A stretch of 25,923 bases of DNA from an uncultured Treponema sp. (GCA_937891125.1 CALAEZ010000212.1:1-25923), one strand, 5' to 3'. Positions 5,801-14,618 are shown, counted from the first letter of the stretch. A program made the numbers and translations. The notes: a model not told the origin generated them from the sequence alone.

Positions 5801-8704
5801 CTATTTTTTAGCCTTGTCGGCAGCAATTTGTGCCTTATAAGATTCGCGCTCTTCTTTTGACCACATGAAGCGCGGGTCAAATGCATTCAGAACGCCCGGA
5901 ATAATCGTCATGGAAAGCATGGAGCTTGTAAACATGACGACCGCAACCAAAAGCCCGATATAACGCAGGATGACAAACTTACTGAGTACGAGCACCAGAA
6001 AGCCTAAACCTACAGCAAGCGCGTTGGTAACAATGCCTTTTCCGCTTGTGTTGAACGTATTCTGCGCAACTTTTTCAAGGTCGCCTGTTTTTGCGCGCTC
6101 TGAGCGGTACGTTTCCATAAAGTGAATCGTGTAGTCAATGCCGACACCGATTGCAATAGAAGAAACGATACTCGTGCAGAGGTCAAGACGAATGCAGAAA
6201 AAGCCCATCACCATAAAGTTCAAGAGGATGACAAACCCGAGCGGCAACGCTCCAATAAGGCCTGCCCAGCCGCTCTTAAACGAAAGCGAGATGATGATGA
6301 AGACCATGACAAGCGAGAATACTATCGAAACCATCTGACTGTTTATTACCAGGCGGCTCATCGTGTTTTCAAGCGTTGCAGCACCTGTCGGCGTTACCGT
6401 GTAGCCTGCGGGGAAGTATTTTGCAACATAGTCGTTTATCTCAGCAATGAGCTTTCCGGTGTCTACCGTTGAGTGCGTGCGGAGCTGCACCTGTACGCGG
6501 ATTGCGTGCGGGTTAGTCATATCGTCTGCAAAGTTCGTGATTTTATCGCTTGAAAGCAGATACAGGTACTGCGTGACAAGGTCAGAAAGCTCTTCGCGGC
6601 GGGCTTTTCCGTATTTTTCTGCATCGTACGGAATCTCAAAGAAGTCAAGTCCGTCGTAGTTGAGCATTTTTTCAAGATTGTAGACAACCTCGTTTGTCGT
6701 CGCCTTTTCGCCGCCGGCAGCCGCATACGCGTCTCCGAGCATGGAAAGCAAATCCTGCATGGTTACGTTTTCAGAAAGCGTTCTTGCATACTCGTCAGCC
6801 TCGCCGCCAACCGGAACGTGCATAACCTGATTCATGCGCTTTATAAACGAGGTAAACGAAACAATCTTTCCGATATCGTCTGCATGGTGCAGAAGCAGAT
6901 AATTCTGCATGTTTTCAACTGCCTGTAAAATTTCAGGGTCGGTAAGCGAGTGCCGCGGGCGCACGGTCTCTTCAGAAGAAGCAGAAGCCGGCTCAGAGCT
7001 GTCGCCAAAGTCAAAGCCAAAGTCGTCAGCGGAAGATGCAGCGTCGGACGCAGAATCTGTCTGAGTGCCAAAGTCAAAGCCGAAATCGTCTGCCTGCGTG
7101 CCAAAGTCAAACCCGCCAAAATCGTCGCCTGCATTTCCCTCTTCCGCACCTGCGCTTTCTGCCGCTTTCTGGGCGGAAAGCTCTTCGTCAGTAAGCTCGT
7201 TTCCGCTTACTACAAGATACATGCTGTTCGTGCCTGCAAGCGTTGAATCTACATACGCCAAATCCTTACGGAACGTGCTTGTAGACGGGAAGTAGTTTAC
7301 CATTGCCGTGTCTACAATAAGCTTTTTTAAGCCGATTCCTGAAAGAACGAGCATGATGAGCACGAACACTACCAGACGCGGTTTTGTTCCGGCAAGCGTG
7401 CGGTAAATGACAAACAGCGTCTGTCCGTGCGCTTCAAGCACGGTTTTTCCACCACGGCGAGCAAGCTCGCGCTCTATGCGGCGGCGGATGCGTGCCGTAA
7501 GCTGCTTATCCTTGTTCTTCCAGCGTTTTCCGACCGTCTTAATGGGCGTTATGTATAACAGAGCCGGAATCAGCGTTACCGAAAGAATGAGCGAAAAGGC
7601 AACGCCTGCGGCGGCAAAAATTGAAAAAGAGCGCAACGGGCGAAGCGGGCTTGAAACGTTTGAAATAAAGCCTGCAATCGTTGTAATTGCCGCAAGCAGA
7701 ACGGCAATCCACACGTCTTTTAAGGCAAACGCAATTGCCTCTGCGTGCTTTTCTCTGGTAATGTCGCCTTCTATCTTGTCAAGGCCGATATAGTAGTGCG
7801 TCATGACGTGAATGCCATAGGCAGAACCGCAGGCAATCAGACAGACCGGAATCATGCTTCCGATAATCGTAAAGGGGAGCTTTAAGAGAGAGAGGATTCC
7901 GACCGACCAGACCGTGCTTACAAGAACGGTTACCAGCGGCAGGATTGTGCCGCTTACCGTGTGGAATGAAAAATAGAGTGAAAGTAAGACGATAATGGCA
8001 ACGAACGGAATGAGCTCAATCAGGTCGCTCATAAGGAAATCACGCGCGTCATGCGACATGACCGGGTCGCCGTAATAGCGGATTTGAAGGCCGCTTCCAG
8101 AAGCTTCCTCTTCTACAATCGCCTTAATGTCTGCAAGAACCTTATTCTGCACGCTGGACGGAAGCTCTTCGCCGTTTTCGTCGCTTGCAGTCACGCTAAT
8201 CATCATCTGAGCGGCAGTAAAGCTGTCGTTTACGATGACGCGGTTATACATTTCCTGCCAGTCGACAATCTTGCGCTTGATAAGGCGCATGTCGGCAGTG
8301 CTTCCGGTATATTCACCGTCTTCGCCAAGCAGGCTGGATGCCTTTAACATGCCCTCGCCCGCTTCGTTTGTCTCGCCGTGAATGTAGTCAATGTTCGTAA
8401 GCGAGTCTATGCTTTCTACATAGTCAACATTTTCGATGCGGTCGGTAATCCGCTGGATAATGCCGATGTAAGACGGTTGCAGGATTGTGTCGCCCTTTGT
8501 CTCCAAAAGCACACCCAGTCCGAGCATGCTGCCGAAAGTGTCTTCTGCCTGCAGCATGAACTGGTATGAACTGTCGTCTTTGGGCATGAAGGTGCGGCTT
8601 GTATTTTCTATACGGATGTTCTTAAGCTGCCAGCCAAAAAACACGGTAAGCGCGGCACACAGCAGAATCACCGCCCATGAAAACTTCAAAAGCTTCTTAA
8701 TCAA
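5801..8704 (-). CDS. RND superfamily MMPL-type exporter (second paralogue)
   Basis: Inner-membrane exporter of 967 residues in two similar halves, about 12 membrane helices. One helix lies near residue 10-25, five at about 230-390, one near 440-460, and five at about 790-940. Large periplasmic domains lie at about 30-225 and 465-785. The second half has the proton-relay-type GVGIDYTIHFMETY motif (Asp857). The equivalent first-half site reads GSAYGIH (293-299), with Ala in place of Asp. Residues 526-567 are a DDFGF-rich, Ser/Ala/Asp-rich insertion. The start is TTG at 8704, six bases after GGAGG (8711-8715); no upstream ATG fits. Substrate is probably a hydrophobic lipid or lipoprotein, given the LolA-like partner 38 nt downstream. 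It is clearly paralogous to the preceding gene. Confidence 0.85.
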   Translation of the reverse strand: MIKKLLKFSWAVILLCAALTVFFGWQLKNIRIENTSRTFMPKDDSSYQFMLQAEDTFGSMLGLGVLLETKGDTILQPSYIGIIQRITDRIENVDYVESIDSLTNIDYIHGETNEAGEGMLKASSLLGEDGEYTGSTADMRLIKRKIVDWQEMYNRVIVNDSFTAAQMMISVTASDENGEELPSSVQNKVLADIKAIVEEEASGSGLQIRYYGDPVMSHDARDFLMSDLIELIPFVAIIVLLSLYFSFHTVSGTILPLVTVLVSTVWSVGILSLLKLPFTIIGSMIPVCLIACGSAYGIHVMTHYYIGLDKIEGDITREKHAEAIAFALKDVWIAVLLAAITTIAGFISNVSSPLRPLRSFSIFAAAGVAFSLILSVTLIPALLYITPIKTVGKRWKNKDKQLTARIRRRIERELARRGGKTVLEAHGQTLFVIYRTLAGTKPRLVVFVLIMLVLSGIGLKKLIVDTAMVNYFPSTSTFRKDLAYVDSTLAGTNSMYLVVSGNELTDEELSAQKAAESAGAEEGNAGDDFGGFDFGTQADDFGFDFGTQTDSASDAASSADDFGFDFGDSSEPASASSEETVRPRHSLTDPEILQAVENMQNYLLLHHADDIGKIVSFTSFIKRMNQVMHVPVGGEADEYARTLSENVTMQDLLSMLGDAYAAAGGEKATTNEVVYNLEKMLNYDGLDFFEIPYDAEKYGKARREELSDLVTQYLYLLSSDKITNFADDMTNPHAIRVQVQLRTHSTVDTGKLIAEINDYVAKYFPAGYTVTPTGAATLENTMSRLVINSQMVSIVFSLVMVFIIISLSFKSGWAGLIGALPLGFVILLNFMVMGFFCIRLDLCTSIVSSIAIGVGIDYTIHFMETYRSERAKTGDLEKVAQNTFNTSGKGIVTNALAVGLGFLVLVLSKFVILRYIGLLVAVVMFTSSMLSMTIIPGVLNAFDPRFMWSKEERESYKAQIAADKAKK

Positions 8705-8745
8705 AACAGACCTCCGTCAGCAATAAAGTTCCATAAATTATAAGA

Positions 8746-11640
8746 TTACTTTATATTTTCCGCAAGTTTTGACTTGTACTGCTCTTTCTGCTCCTTTGAC
8801 CACATAAACTTCGGGTCAAACGCGTTAAGAATGCCCGGGATTATGGTCATCGAAAGCGTTGAGCTTGAGAACATGACGACCGCAACGAGTGCTCCAATGT
8901 AACGCAGAATGATAAAGCGGCTGAAAAGAAGCACGCAGAAGCCAAGTCCGACTGCAATTGCATTGGTGATAATGCCGCGGCCGCTGGTCTTAAACGTTGC
9001 CTTGGTAACAGCTTCCAAAACATCTGTTTTTGCACGCTCCGCTCGGTAGGTTTCCATAAAGTGAATGGTGTAGTCAATGCCGACACCGATTGCAACTGAG
9101 GCGATAATGCTTGTGCAAAGATCAAGCGCAATGTGAGCGTAGCCCATGACCATGAAGTTTAAGAAGATAGTAAGAGCCAGCGGAATTGCTCCGATGACGC
9201 CCGCCCACGGCGACTTAAACGAAAGCGAGATGATGATGAACACCATTAAAAGCGAAAGCACGATGCTTACCGTCTGGCTGTCTACGACCATTTTTGTCAT
9301 GGTGTATTCCATTTCGCCGTTACCGGTTGCTTCAAGCGTGTAGCCTTCCGGGAAGTATTTTGCCGCATACGCCTGTGCGTCTTTAATAATCGCTTCGGTA
9401 TCCTGCGTGCTGTGCGACCTAAGCTGCACCTGCGTGCGGATTGCCGTCGGCATGGTCATGTTGTTTGCAAAACGCTGAATCTGCTCGCTTGAAAGCAGAT
9501 ACAGGTACTGCGTAATAAGGTCAGAAAGCTCTTCGCGGCTTGCAACCGGGTATTTTGCAACGTCGTACGGAATCTCATAGTAGTTGCTGCCGTTAAAATT
9601 CAGGCGCTTTTCAAGCTCAGTTACCACCTGCTCAAGGCTTGCCTTTGAGCCGCCGGCAGCAGTATAGGCTGCGTGCAACATTGAAAGCGTTTCCTGAGCG
9701 GTAATCGGCTCTGAAAGCTCGGCATCGCCCGGAACGTGCATAACCTGATTCATGCGCTTTAAGAACGTTGTAAACGACACGATTTTACCGATTCCGTCAT
9801 GATGAGCCAGAAGATAGTTCTGTAAGCCGTCAACCGCCTGCAAAATTTCGACGTTTGTAAGCATGTTGTATGATTTTACTTCGGAAGAAGCTGCGTCTTC
9901 AGCCGCTCCTGCGCTTTCTTCTCCGGAAGCAAAGCCGAAGTCGCCAAAGCCAAAGTCATCGCCGGAAGAAAAGTCGCCGAATCCAAAATCGTCGCTTACG
10001 CCCGCGCCTACCGCAGCTGTATCAAAAGCCGCGTCAGATGCGCTTCCAAAGCCGAAGTCGTCAGAAGATGCGCCGAATCCAAAATCGGCTGCAATGTCGT
10101 CGGCAGCAGCATTTGCCGCCATCTGCTCTTCTGTAAGCGGCTCTTCTGACTTTTCATTTCCGCTTACCAGAAAGTACAGCGTGTTCGAGCCGGCCAAATG
10201 CTCGTCTACATAGCTTATGTCGCGGCGGAATTTTGAGTCCGGCGGAAAATAGTTTACAAGCGCGGTATCTACAATAAGCATTCTAAAACCGACAAACGAG
10301 ACAAGAATCACAAGCACCGTTGACACAAGCAGGCGCGGCTTTGTGCCTGAAAAGAAATGATAGATTGTGTAGAGCGTTGAGCTTGTCGCTTCTTCGCTCG
10401 ACTTGCCGCCGCGGCGCACAAGCTGTATATCAAGCTTCATGCGGAGCTTTGCCGTAATGCGGTTCTTGTTCTTCCAGTGCTTTCCGACAACCGAAACGGG
10501 CGTCACGTACAAAAGACAGGGAATAAGCGTCATTGAAAGCACAAGCGAAAAGACGACACCGGCAGCTGCAAACACAGAAAATGACTTTAACGGCATAATC
10601 GGGCTTGTTACATTGGAAATAAAGCCTGCAACAGTCGTAACGCCTGCAAGCACAACGGCGACCCACACGTCTTTTAAGCCGGCGGCGATTGCCTCTGCGT
10701 GCTTTTCTTTAGTAAGCTCGCCTTCTACCTTATCAAGCGCACTATAATAATGCGTAAGCACATGAATGCCGTATGCAGAGCCGCAGGCAACTAGACATAC
10801 TGGGATAACGCTTCCGATAATCGTAAACGTGATGTGGAGCATACACATAATGCCCACCGACCAGATGGTGCTCATCAAAACCGTGATGAGCGGAAGCAGC
10901 GTACCGCTCCAAGTGTGGAAAGAAAAATAGAGCGAAAGAAGAACGACAAGCGCGACAAACGGAATCAGCACTAAAAGGTCACTAATCATAAACTTGTAGC
11001 CGTCGTCGCTTAAGACTGGGTCGCCGAAATAGCGCACCTCAAGGTCGCTTCCGGCAACAGCCTCCTCACAGATTGCCTGAATCTGGTGCAGAGCCGCCAT
11101 CTGCCGCTTTGAATTCAGCATATTGCCGTTTTCATCCTTCGGCGAAAGCGTAATCATCATCTGCGTAGTCTTTCCGTCGTCCGTGATGATGACGCGGTTA
11201 TACATTTCCTGCCAGTCAACAAGTTTTTCCTTTATGGCGGCAATGTCAGAAGCAGAGCCGGTATAGTCGTCGCCGCCAATCAGGCTCGAAGCGACCAGTG
11301 CGCCGTCCTCGCCGACAACAAAGTCAATATTAGAAAGGCTGTCGATGTTTTCTACATAGTCAACACCTTCAACCTGCTCGGTAATATTCTGCACAATACT
11401 AATGTATTCAGGCGTAATGATTGACTCGCCGTCTGTTTCAAGCGAAATGCCGAGCACCATCATGCTGCCAAAGTCTTCCTCGGCTTTAAGCATGCGCTGA
11501 TACGACTCAGACGACTGCGGCATGTACATGCGGACGGTGTTTTCAATGCCAATCGTCCGAAGCTGCCAGCCAAAAAAAGCGGTAAGCACAAGACACAATG
11601 CAATAATGAGCCATGAGCCTTTAAGCATTTTTTTTATCAT
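8746..11640 (-). CDS. RND superfamily MMPL-type exporter (first paralogue)
   Basis: A 964-residue inner-membrane exporter with the same layout as its downstream neighbour: FGWQLRTIGIENT after helix 1, GSAYGIH in the first half, and GVGIDYTIHFMETYRAERAKT in the second. The frame is open to 11697. I choose the second of two adjacent ATGs (11640), which lies six bases from GGGAG (11651-11647); the first is only three bases away. Residues about 519-570 hold five or so DFGFG repeats in a Ser/Ala/Asp-rich stretch within the second periplasmic domain. First gene of the operon, 41 nt before the second exporter. Two tandem copies suggest either a heteromeric pump or two related cargoes. Its promoter and an ArsR-type operator lie directly upstream. 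Confidence 0.85.
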   Translation of the reverse strand: MIKKMLKGSWLIIALCLVLTAFFGWQLRTIGIENTVRMYMPQSSESYQRMLKAEEDFGSMMVLGISLETDGESIITPEYISIVQNITEQVEGVDYVENIDSLSNIDFVVGEDGALVASSLIGGDDYTGSASDIAAIKEKLVDWQEMYNRVIITDDGKTTQMMITLSPKDENGNMLNSKRQMAALHQIQAICEEAVAGSDLEVRYFGDPVLSDDGYKFMISDLLVLIPFVALVVLLSLYFSFHTWSGTLLPLITVLMSTIWSVGIMCMLHITFTIIGSVIPVCLVACGSAYGIHVLTHYYSALDKVEGELTKEKHAEAIAAGLKDVWVAVVLAGVTTVAGFISNVTSPIMPLKSFSVFAAAGVVFSLVLSMTLIPCLLYVTPVSVVGKHWKNKNRITAKLRMKLDIQLVRRGGKSSEEATSSTLYTIYHFFSGTKPRLLVSTVLVILVSFVGFRMLIVDTALVNYFPPDSKFRRDISYVDEHLAGSNTLYFLVSGNEKSEEPLTEEQMAANAAADDIAADFGFGASSDDFGFGSASDAAFDTAAVGAGVSDDFGFGDFSSGDDFGFGDFGFASGEESAGAAEDAASSEVKSYNMLTNVEILQAVDGLQNYLLAHHDGIGKIVSFTTFLKRMNQVMHVPGDAELSEPITAQETLSMLHAAYTAAGGSKASLEQVVTELEKRLNFNGSNYYEIPYDVAKYPVASREELSDLITQYLYLLSSEQIQRFANNMTMPTAIRTQVQLRSHSTQDTEAIIKDAQAYAAKYFPEGYTLEATGNGEMEYTMTKMVVDSQTVSIVLSLLMVFIIISLSFKSPWAGVIGAIPLALTIFLNFMVMGYAHIALDLCTSIIASVAIGVGIDYTIHFMETYRAERAKTDVLEAVTKATFKTSGRGIITNAIAVGLGFCVLLFSRFIILRYIGALVAVVMFSSSTLSMTIIPGILNAFDPKFMWSKEQKEQYKSKLAENIK

Positions 11641-11703
11641 CATATTCTCCCTGCCACAGCATTCAAAAAAAACACTTGCAATTTCTGCGGCAAACATCTA
11701 TTA

Positions 11704-11716
11704 TGAACTTGGTTCA
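11704..11716. promoter_or_regulatory. ArsR-type operator candidate
   Basis: TGAAC-TTG-GTTCA is a perfect 5+3+5 inverted repeat in the arsR/exporter intergenic region. Its TGAA...TTCA form matches the general look of ArsR/SmtB operators. It lies at about +16 to +28 of the exporter transcript, a position suited to blocking RNA polymerase. Confidence 0.5.
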
Positions 11717-11737
11717 AATGATTAAACCGATAAACTA

Positions 11738-11766
11738 AATATACAGATTGCATTTCTGCCTGTCAA
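11738..11766 (-). promoter_or_regulatory. Promoter of exporter operon
   Basis: Minus-strand TTGACA (11766-11761), 17-bp spacer, TATATT (11743-11738), the best sigma-70 match in the window. Predicted start near 11731, leader about 90 nt containing the operator candidate. No equally good arsR promoter is visible on the plus strand. Confidence 0.75.
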
Positions 11767-11805
11767 CACTTTTTTAAGGCTCATGCACGCGATAGGGGAA
11801 GAGAT

Positions 11806-12147
11806 TTGATTGAAAAGGAAAAAATTACGCTGGCAACCGAGCAGTTCAAGCGCTGCGCACCGCTTTTTATTGCGCTCGGCGACCCGCACCGCCAAAAACT
11901 CTGTCTGGACCTGGCAGCAGCAGGCGAAGACGGCATAAATGTCGCGCAGCTTACCGGGCAGTCCATTCTTTCGCGCCCGGCAATCTCGCATCACCTGAAG
12001 GTGCTTAAAGATTCGGGCATTGTAGAGCCGCTGAAAAAAGGCACGCAGATTTTTTACCGCCTACGCTTAAAAGAAAATTTTGTCCCCGTAAAGGAGCTTA
12101 TACAGACGATTGAAGAGATTCTGCAGGAGGTAGACGGGTCCTGCTAA
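11806..12147 (+). CDS. ArsR-family transcriptional regulator
   Basis: A 113-residue winged-helix regulator. The recognition region INVAQLTGQSILSRPAISHHLKVLKDSGIVEPLKKGTQ (about 45-80) is typical of ArsR; the IFYRL beta-wing follows. The ELCVCDL metal site of ArsR/SmtB is absent (the equivalent stretch reads KLCLDLAAAGEDG), so it probably senses something other than arsenic- or zinc-type metals. The start is TTG at 11806, six bases after AGGGGA (11794-11799). It is divergent from the exporter operon, whose promoter and a TGAAC-N3-GTTCA palindrome lie in between. Repression of the exporters and of itself is the simplest reading. It converges on the OmpA-like gene, 30 nt away. Confidence 0.85.
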   Translation: MIEKEKITLATEQFKRCAPLFIALGDPHRQKLCLDLAAAGEDGINVAQLTGQSILSRPAISHHLKVLKDSGIVEPLKKGTQIFYRLRLKENFVPVKELIQTIEEILQEVDGSC

Positions 12148-12177
12148 CAAACAGCCTAACAGACAGCTTCTCTAGCG

Positions 12178-14577
12178 CTACTTTTGCAGAATAAATTCAA
12201 CGCGGCGGTTTTTCCAGCGCTCTGCAATGTCGTCCTGTGGCACAATCGGGTTTTTGCTGCCATTACCAACCGCAGTAAGATGAGAAGCACTGACGCCGAG
12301 CTTAATAAGGTTGCTTCGTACAAAGCGAGCACGCTCTGCAGAAAGCTGCTGCACCTCACGCTCTTCGTCAGCAGTTCCCGTCAGATTATTTGCATTTCCC
12401 TCGATAGAAACATTGTAGTCAGGGAATTTCTTCAGGATGTCAGCAATACGCGACAGCACGCGCACATTATTTTCGATGGTTGCCGTGTCCAGGCCGACGA
12501 GCGTTGCTTCTTGCGCTGGCGTCAAATTTGCTCCCGCTGCGCGCCAGTCAGCAACAACCTCTGCCGTGCTCTTAAAGTCTGCCGCATCACTACGGAAAAT
12601 AATCGATGGAACCTGCATTTTAAGCTTTGCACCCTCTTTTATAACAAGGATATCCACCTGCACAATGCCTTTTACCTCGTTGGTAACGCCGTTAGCGTCC
12701 GTTACGCTAAAAATATAGGGATAATCGGTTGCGGACTGCACAAGCTCGCCTTTTGTTGAACGGCCATTCCAGACAAGGCGGCTCTTTACTTCATTCTGCC
12801 CGCGCGTAGCCCAAAAATCGCGACGGTTGTCAGGGTCACGCACCACAAATGACCAGTACTTTACGGGAGCAACAGAATCTACCTTGAGCTGTACAAACAT
12901 TTCATCGTATTCGCCGTCGCCGTCAGGACTAAAATACTGTGGCGTAATCATAACCGAAAGCGAAGGACCACCTGCCGTCACGGGCTCAGAAACGGCGACG
13001 CTGTTTACGCCAGCATTGGTGTCAGCCGCCTGCGCAAGCTCTGCCTCTTTGGTAATGTCGTGCAACGTTAGTGCGCTTGCTTCTTTTTCGTAATACCCGT
13101 CCGGGCTTACCGCAACAGGCTGCAGCATAACAATGCTTTTGTCATCAACTTCTTTTTCTTCGCTTACGCGCTTACCGCGCACCACGCGCGTTTCTATCTC
13201 TGTTTTTTTTGCATACGTCGGCAGGTACACGCCCGCCAAATACGGGGTGCCGCTATCAGAGCGGAATTGTAAAAAAGTTACCCCATCAAGCGTGAAGCTC
13301 ATAAAACGACCCCAGTCAGACTGGTCGCTTGATGTTGCTGAATAGCTGTTTTCTGAAAAGCGCACGCGCATACCGTTTTCGTCCGCCCAAAGCGAATCCT
13401 CGACAAACGCATCCGTGCTATCAACAACCGTGCGCGGCGTTGGCTGCGAAACTGCCGTCATTTTTTTGTAGTTGCCGTCCCACAAGGTGCTTTCGCCAAT
13501 AATCATGCGCACGTCATCTTGAATGCGGATGCGCACCTCATCAGTGCTGACAAGCGAAATGTCTACACGCCGCTGCAGATTTTCAATTGATTTGTTAACC
13601 GAAGAAAAATACATGCCGCCACGGCGAAGGTTACTGTTCTGCCAGGAATACACTTCTTCGCTGTCGCCCTGCTGGAATATGACTTCGCTGTTTTCGTAAT
13701 CAAAAAAAATGTAAGGAAGATTGCTGTCGCTCGAATCTATCTTGTACCACAGCCCTTCTAGAAAGCGTCCAAAGGTTTCGACCGTGCCGTCCTGAATCCG
13801 CTCCAGCTCCTTTGCGGTAATGCGGCTGCCGGCAACACGCGTTTGGCTTACCTGGACATACTGCTTTTCGGATTCGCTCCAGTTGTACATGGTCTGTATC
13901 TGGTCAAAAGTGTTTGTTCCCGCACGTGCCTCTGTTGTATACACCCACACCGGAAAGCTCATGCCGCGCGCGCGCGAAAGCTCGTACGACTCATTGCGCT
14001 CAAGCTGTTGTATGGAGATGGTTCCCTCGCTGTCAAAGTCACCAATGAGCGTAAACGTAAGCTCGCCATCCTTTGTACGCGAGCCCGTGTACATACGCAG
14101 CACCGAGTGACCGTTTTCGGCAATGCCCTGGTAGACAATTGCATTGTGATGATTTCCCACAACATCGAGCGCTGAACACATAAAGCTGCGTACCTGCGCA
14201 ATCGGCGTTTCAAGCGTAAGCGAGCGGTCGTAGCGGGTAGAAGCAGGATTATACAGCGCAATAACGAGCGCAAGATTTGGATTAGCGACCGTACGAATAA
14301 TGTTTATCTGGTCGTCATAGCCGTCGCCATCAACATCAGTTGTAATGGTGCTGATGAGCGTTTCATCTTTAGATAACGCTATAAAGGAGGTAACAGCGTA
14401 CGAATCGTCATATTCAGCAGGCTGCTTATCCTGCGCTTCCTCCTGCCCCTGCACAATCGGAATAACCGTACGCGCGCGCTCAAGCTCGGTTCCAGCTGAA
14501 AACATATCACGACACAAAAATGCTGCTGCAAGCAATGCGGCAACAGCAACAAACAGAGCAGGAATAAGACGCTTCAT
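12178..14577 (-). CDS. Large exported OmpA-family protein with FlgD-like domain
   Basis: A 799-residue cell-envelope protein. The N-terminal hydrophobic segment (4-22) is a signal peptide or anchor; no lipobox is evident. Residues 60-110 carry a DVDGDGYDD Ca-binding-like loop. Residues about 260-370 are aromatic beta-rich (LEGLWYKIDSSD), a region I cannot assign; a lipocalin-like or pallilysin-type barrel is one untested idea. Residues 545-645 match the FlgD-type Ig domain, with FSPDGDGEYDE (549-559) and a YPYIFSVTDANG strand. Residues about 665-799 are the OmpA peptidoglycan-binding domain, with LSAERARFVRSNLIKLGV (745-762) and NRRVEFILQK at the end. It probably tethers the envelope to peptidoglycan. 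There is no Shine-Dalgarno; a -10 box ends seven bases before the ATG. Confidence 0.8.
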   Translation of the reverse strand: MKRLIPALFVAVAALLAAAFLCRDMFSAGTELERARTVIPIVQGQEEAQDKQPAEYDDSYAVTSFIALSKDETLISTITTDVDGDGYDDQINIIRTVANPNLALVIALYNPASTRYDRSLTLETPIAQVRSFMCSALDVVGNHHNAIVYQGIAENGHSVLRMYTGSRTKDGELTFTLIGDFDSEGTISIQQLERNESYELSRARGMSFPVWVYTTEARAGTNTFDQIQTMYNWSESEKQYVQVSQTRVAGSRITAKELERIQDGTVETFGRFLEGLWYKIDSSDSNLPYIFFDYENSEVIFQQGDSEEVYSWQNSNLRRGGMYFSSVNKSIENLQRRVDISLVSTDEVRIRIQDDVRMIIGESTLWDGNYKKMTAVSQPTPRTVVDSTDAFVEDSLWADENGMRVRFSENSYSATSSDQSDWGRFMSFTLDGVTFLQFRSDSGTPYLAGVYLPTYAKKTEIETRVVRGKRVSEEKEVDDKSIVMLQPVAVSPDGYYEKEASALTLHDITKEAELAQAADTNAGVNSVAVSEPVTAGGPSLSVMITPQYFSPDGDGEYDEMFVQLKVDSVAPVKYWSFVVRDPDNRRDFWATRGQNEVKSRLVWNGRSTKGELVQSATDYPYIFSVTDANGVTNEVKGIVQVDILVIKEGAKLKMQVPSIIFRSDAADFKSTAEVVADWRAAGANLTPAQEATLVGLDTATIENNVRVLSRIADILKKFPDYNVSIEGNANNLTGTADEEREVQQLSAERARFVRSNLIKLGVSASHLTAVGNGSKNPIVPQDDIAERWKNRRVEFILQK

Positions 14578-14583
14578 GCGCCT

Positions 14584-14612
14584 ATACTACACATTTTTTT
14601 CGCTTCGTGCAA
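14584..14612 (-). promoter_or_regulatory. Promoter of OmpA-family gene
   Basis: Minus-strand TTGCAC (14612-14607), 17-bp spacer, TAGTAT (14589-14584). The expected +1 is 14577, the A of the start codon, implying a leaderless mRNA. Confidence 0.55.
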
Positions 14613-14618
14613 TCAATC

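Noticed and set aside
9863..10213. Plus-strand Pro/Lys/Ser-rich frame with PKSS repeats
   Set aside because: It is the reverse strand of the DFGFG-coding repeats in the exporter gene, not an independent gene.
12173..12180. TAGCGCTA palindrome at the arsR/OmpA-family convergence
   Set aside because: Eight bases, partly coding, no T-run; too short to support a terminator or operator call.
12184..12759. Plus-strand 191-codon frame opposite the OmpA-family gene
   Set aside because: Antisense shadow of the OmpA domain, with low-complexity Cys/His composition.
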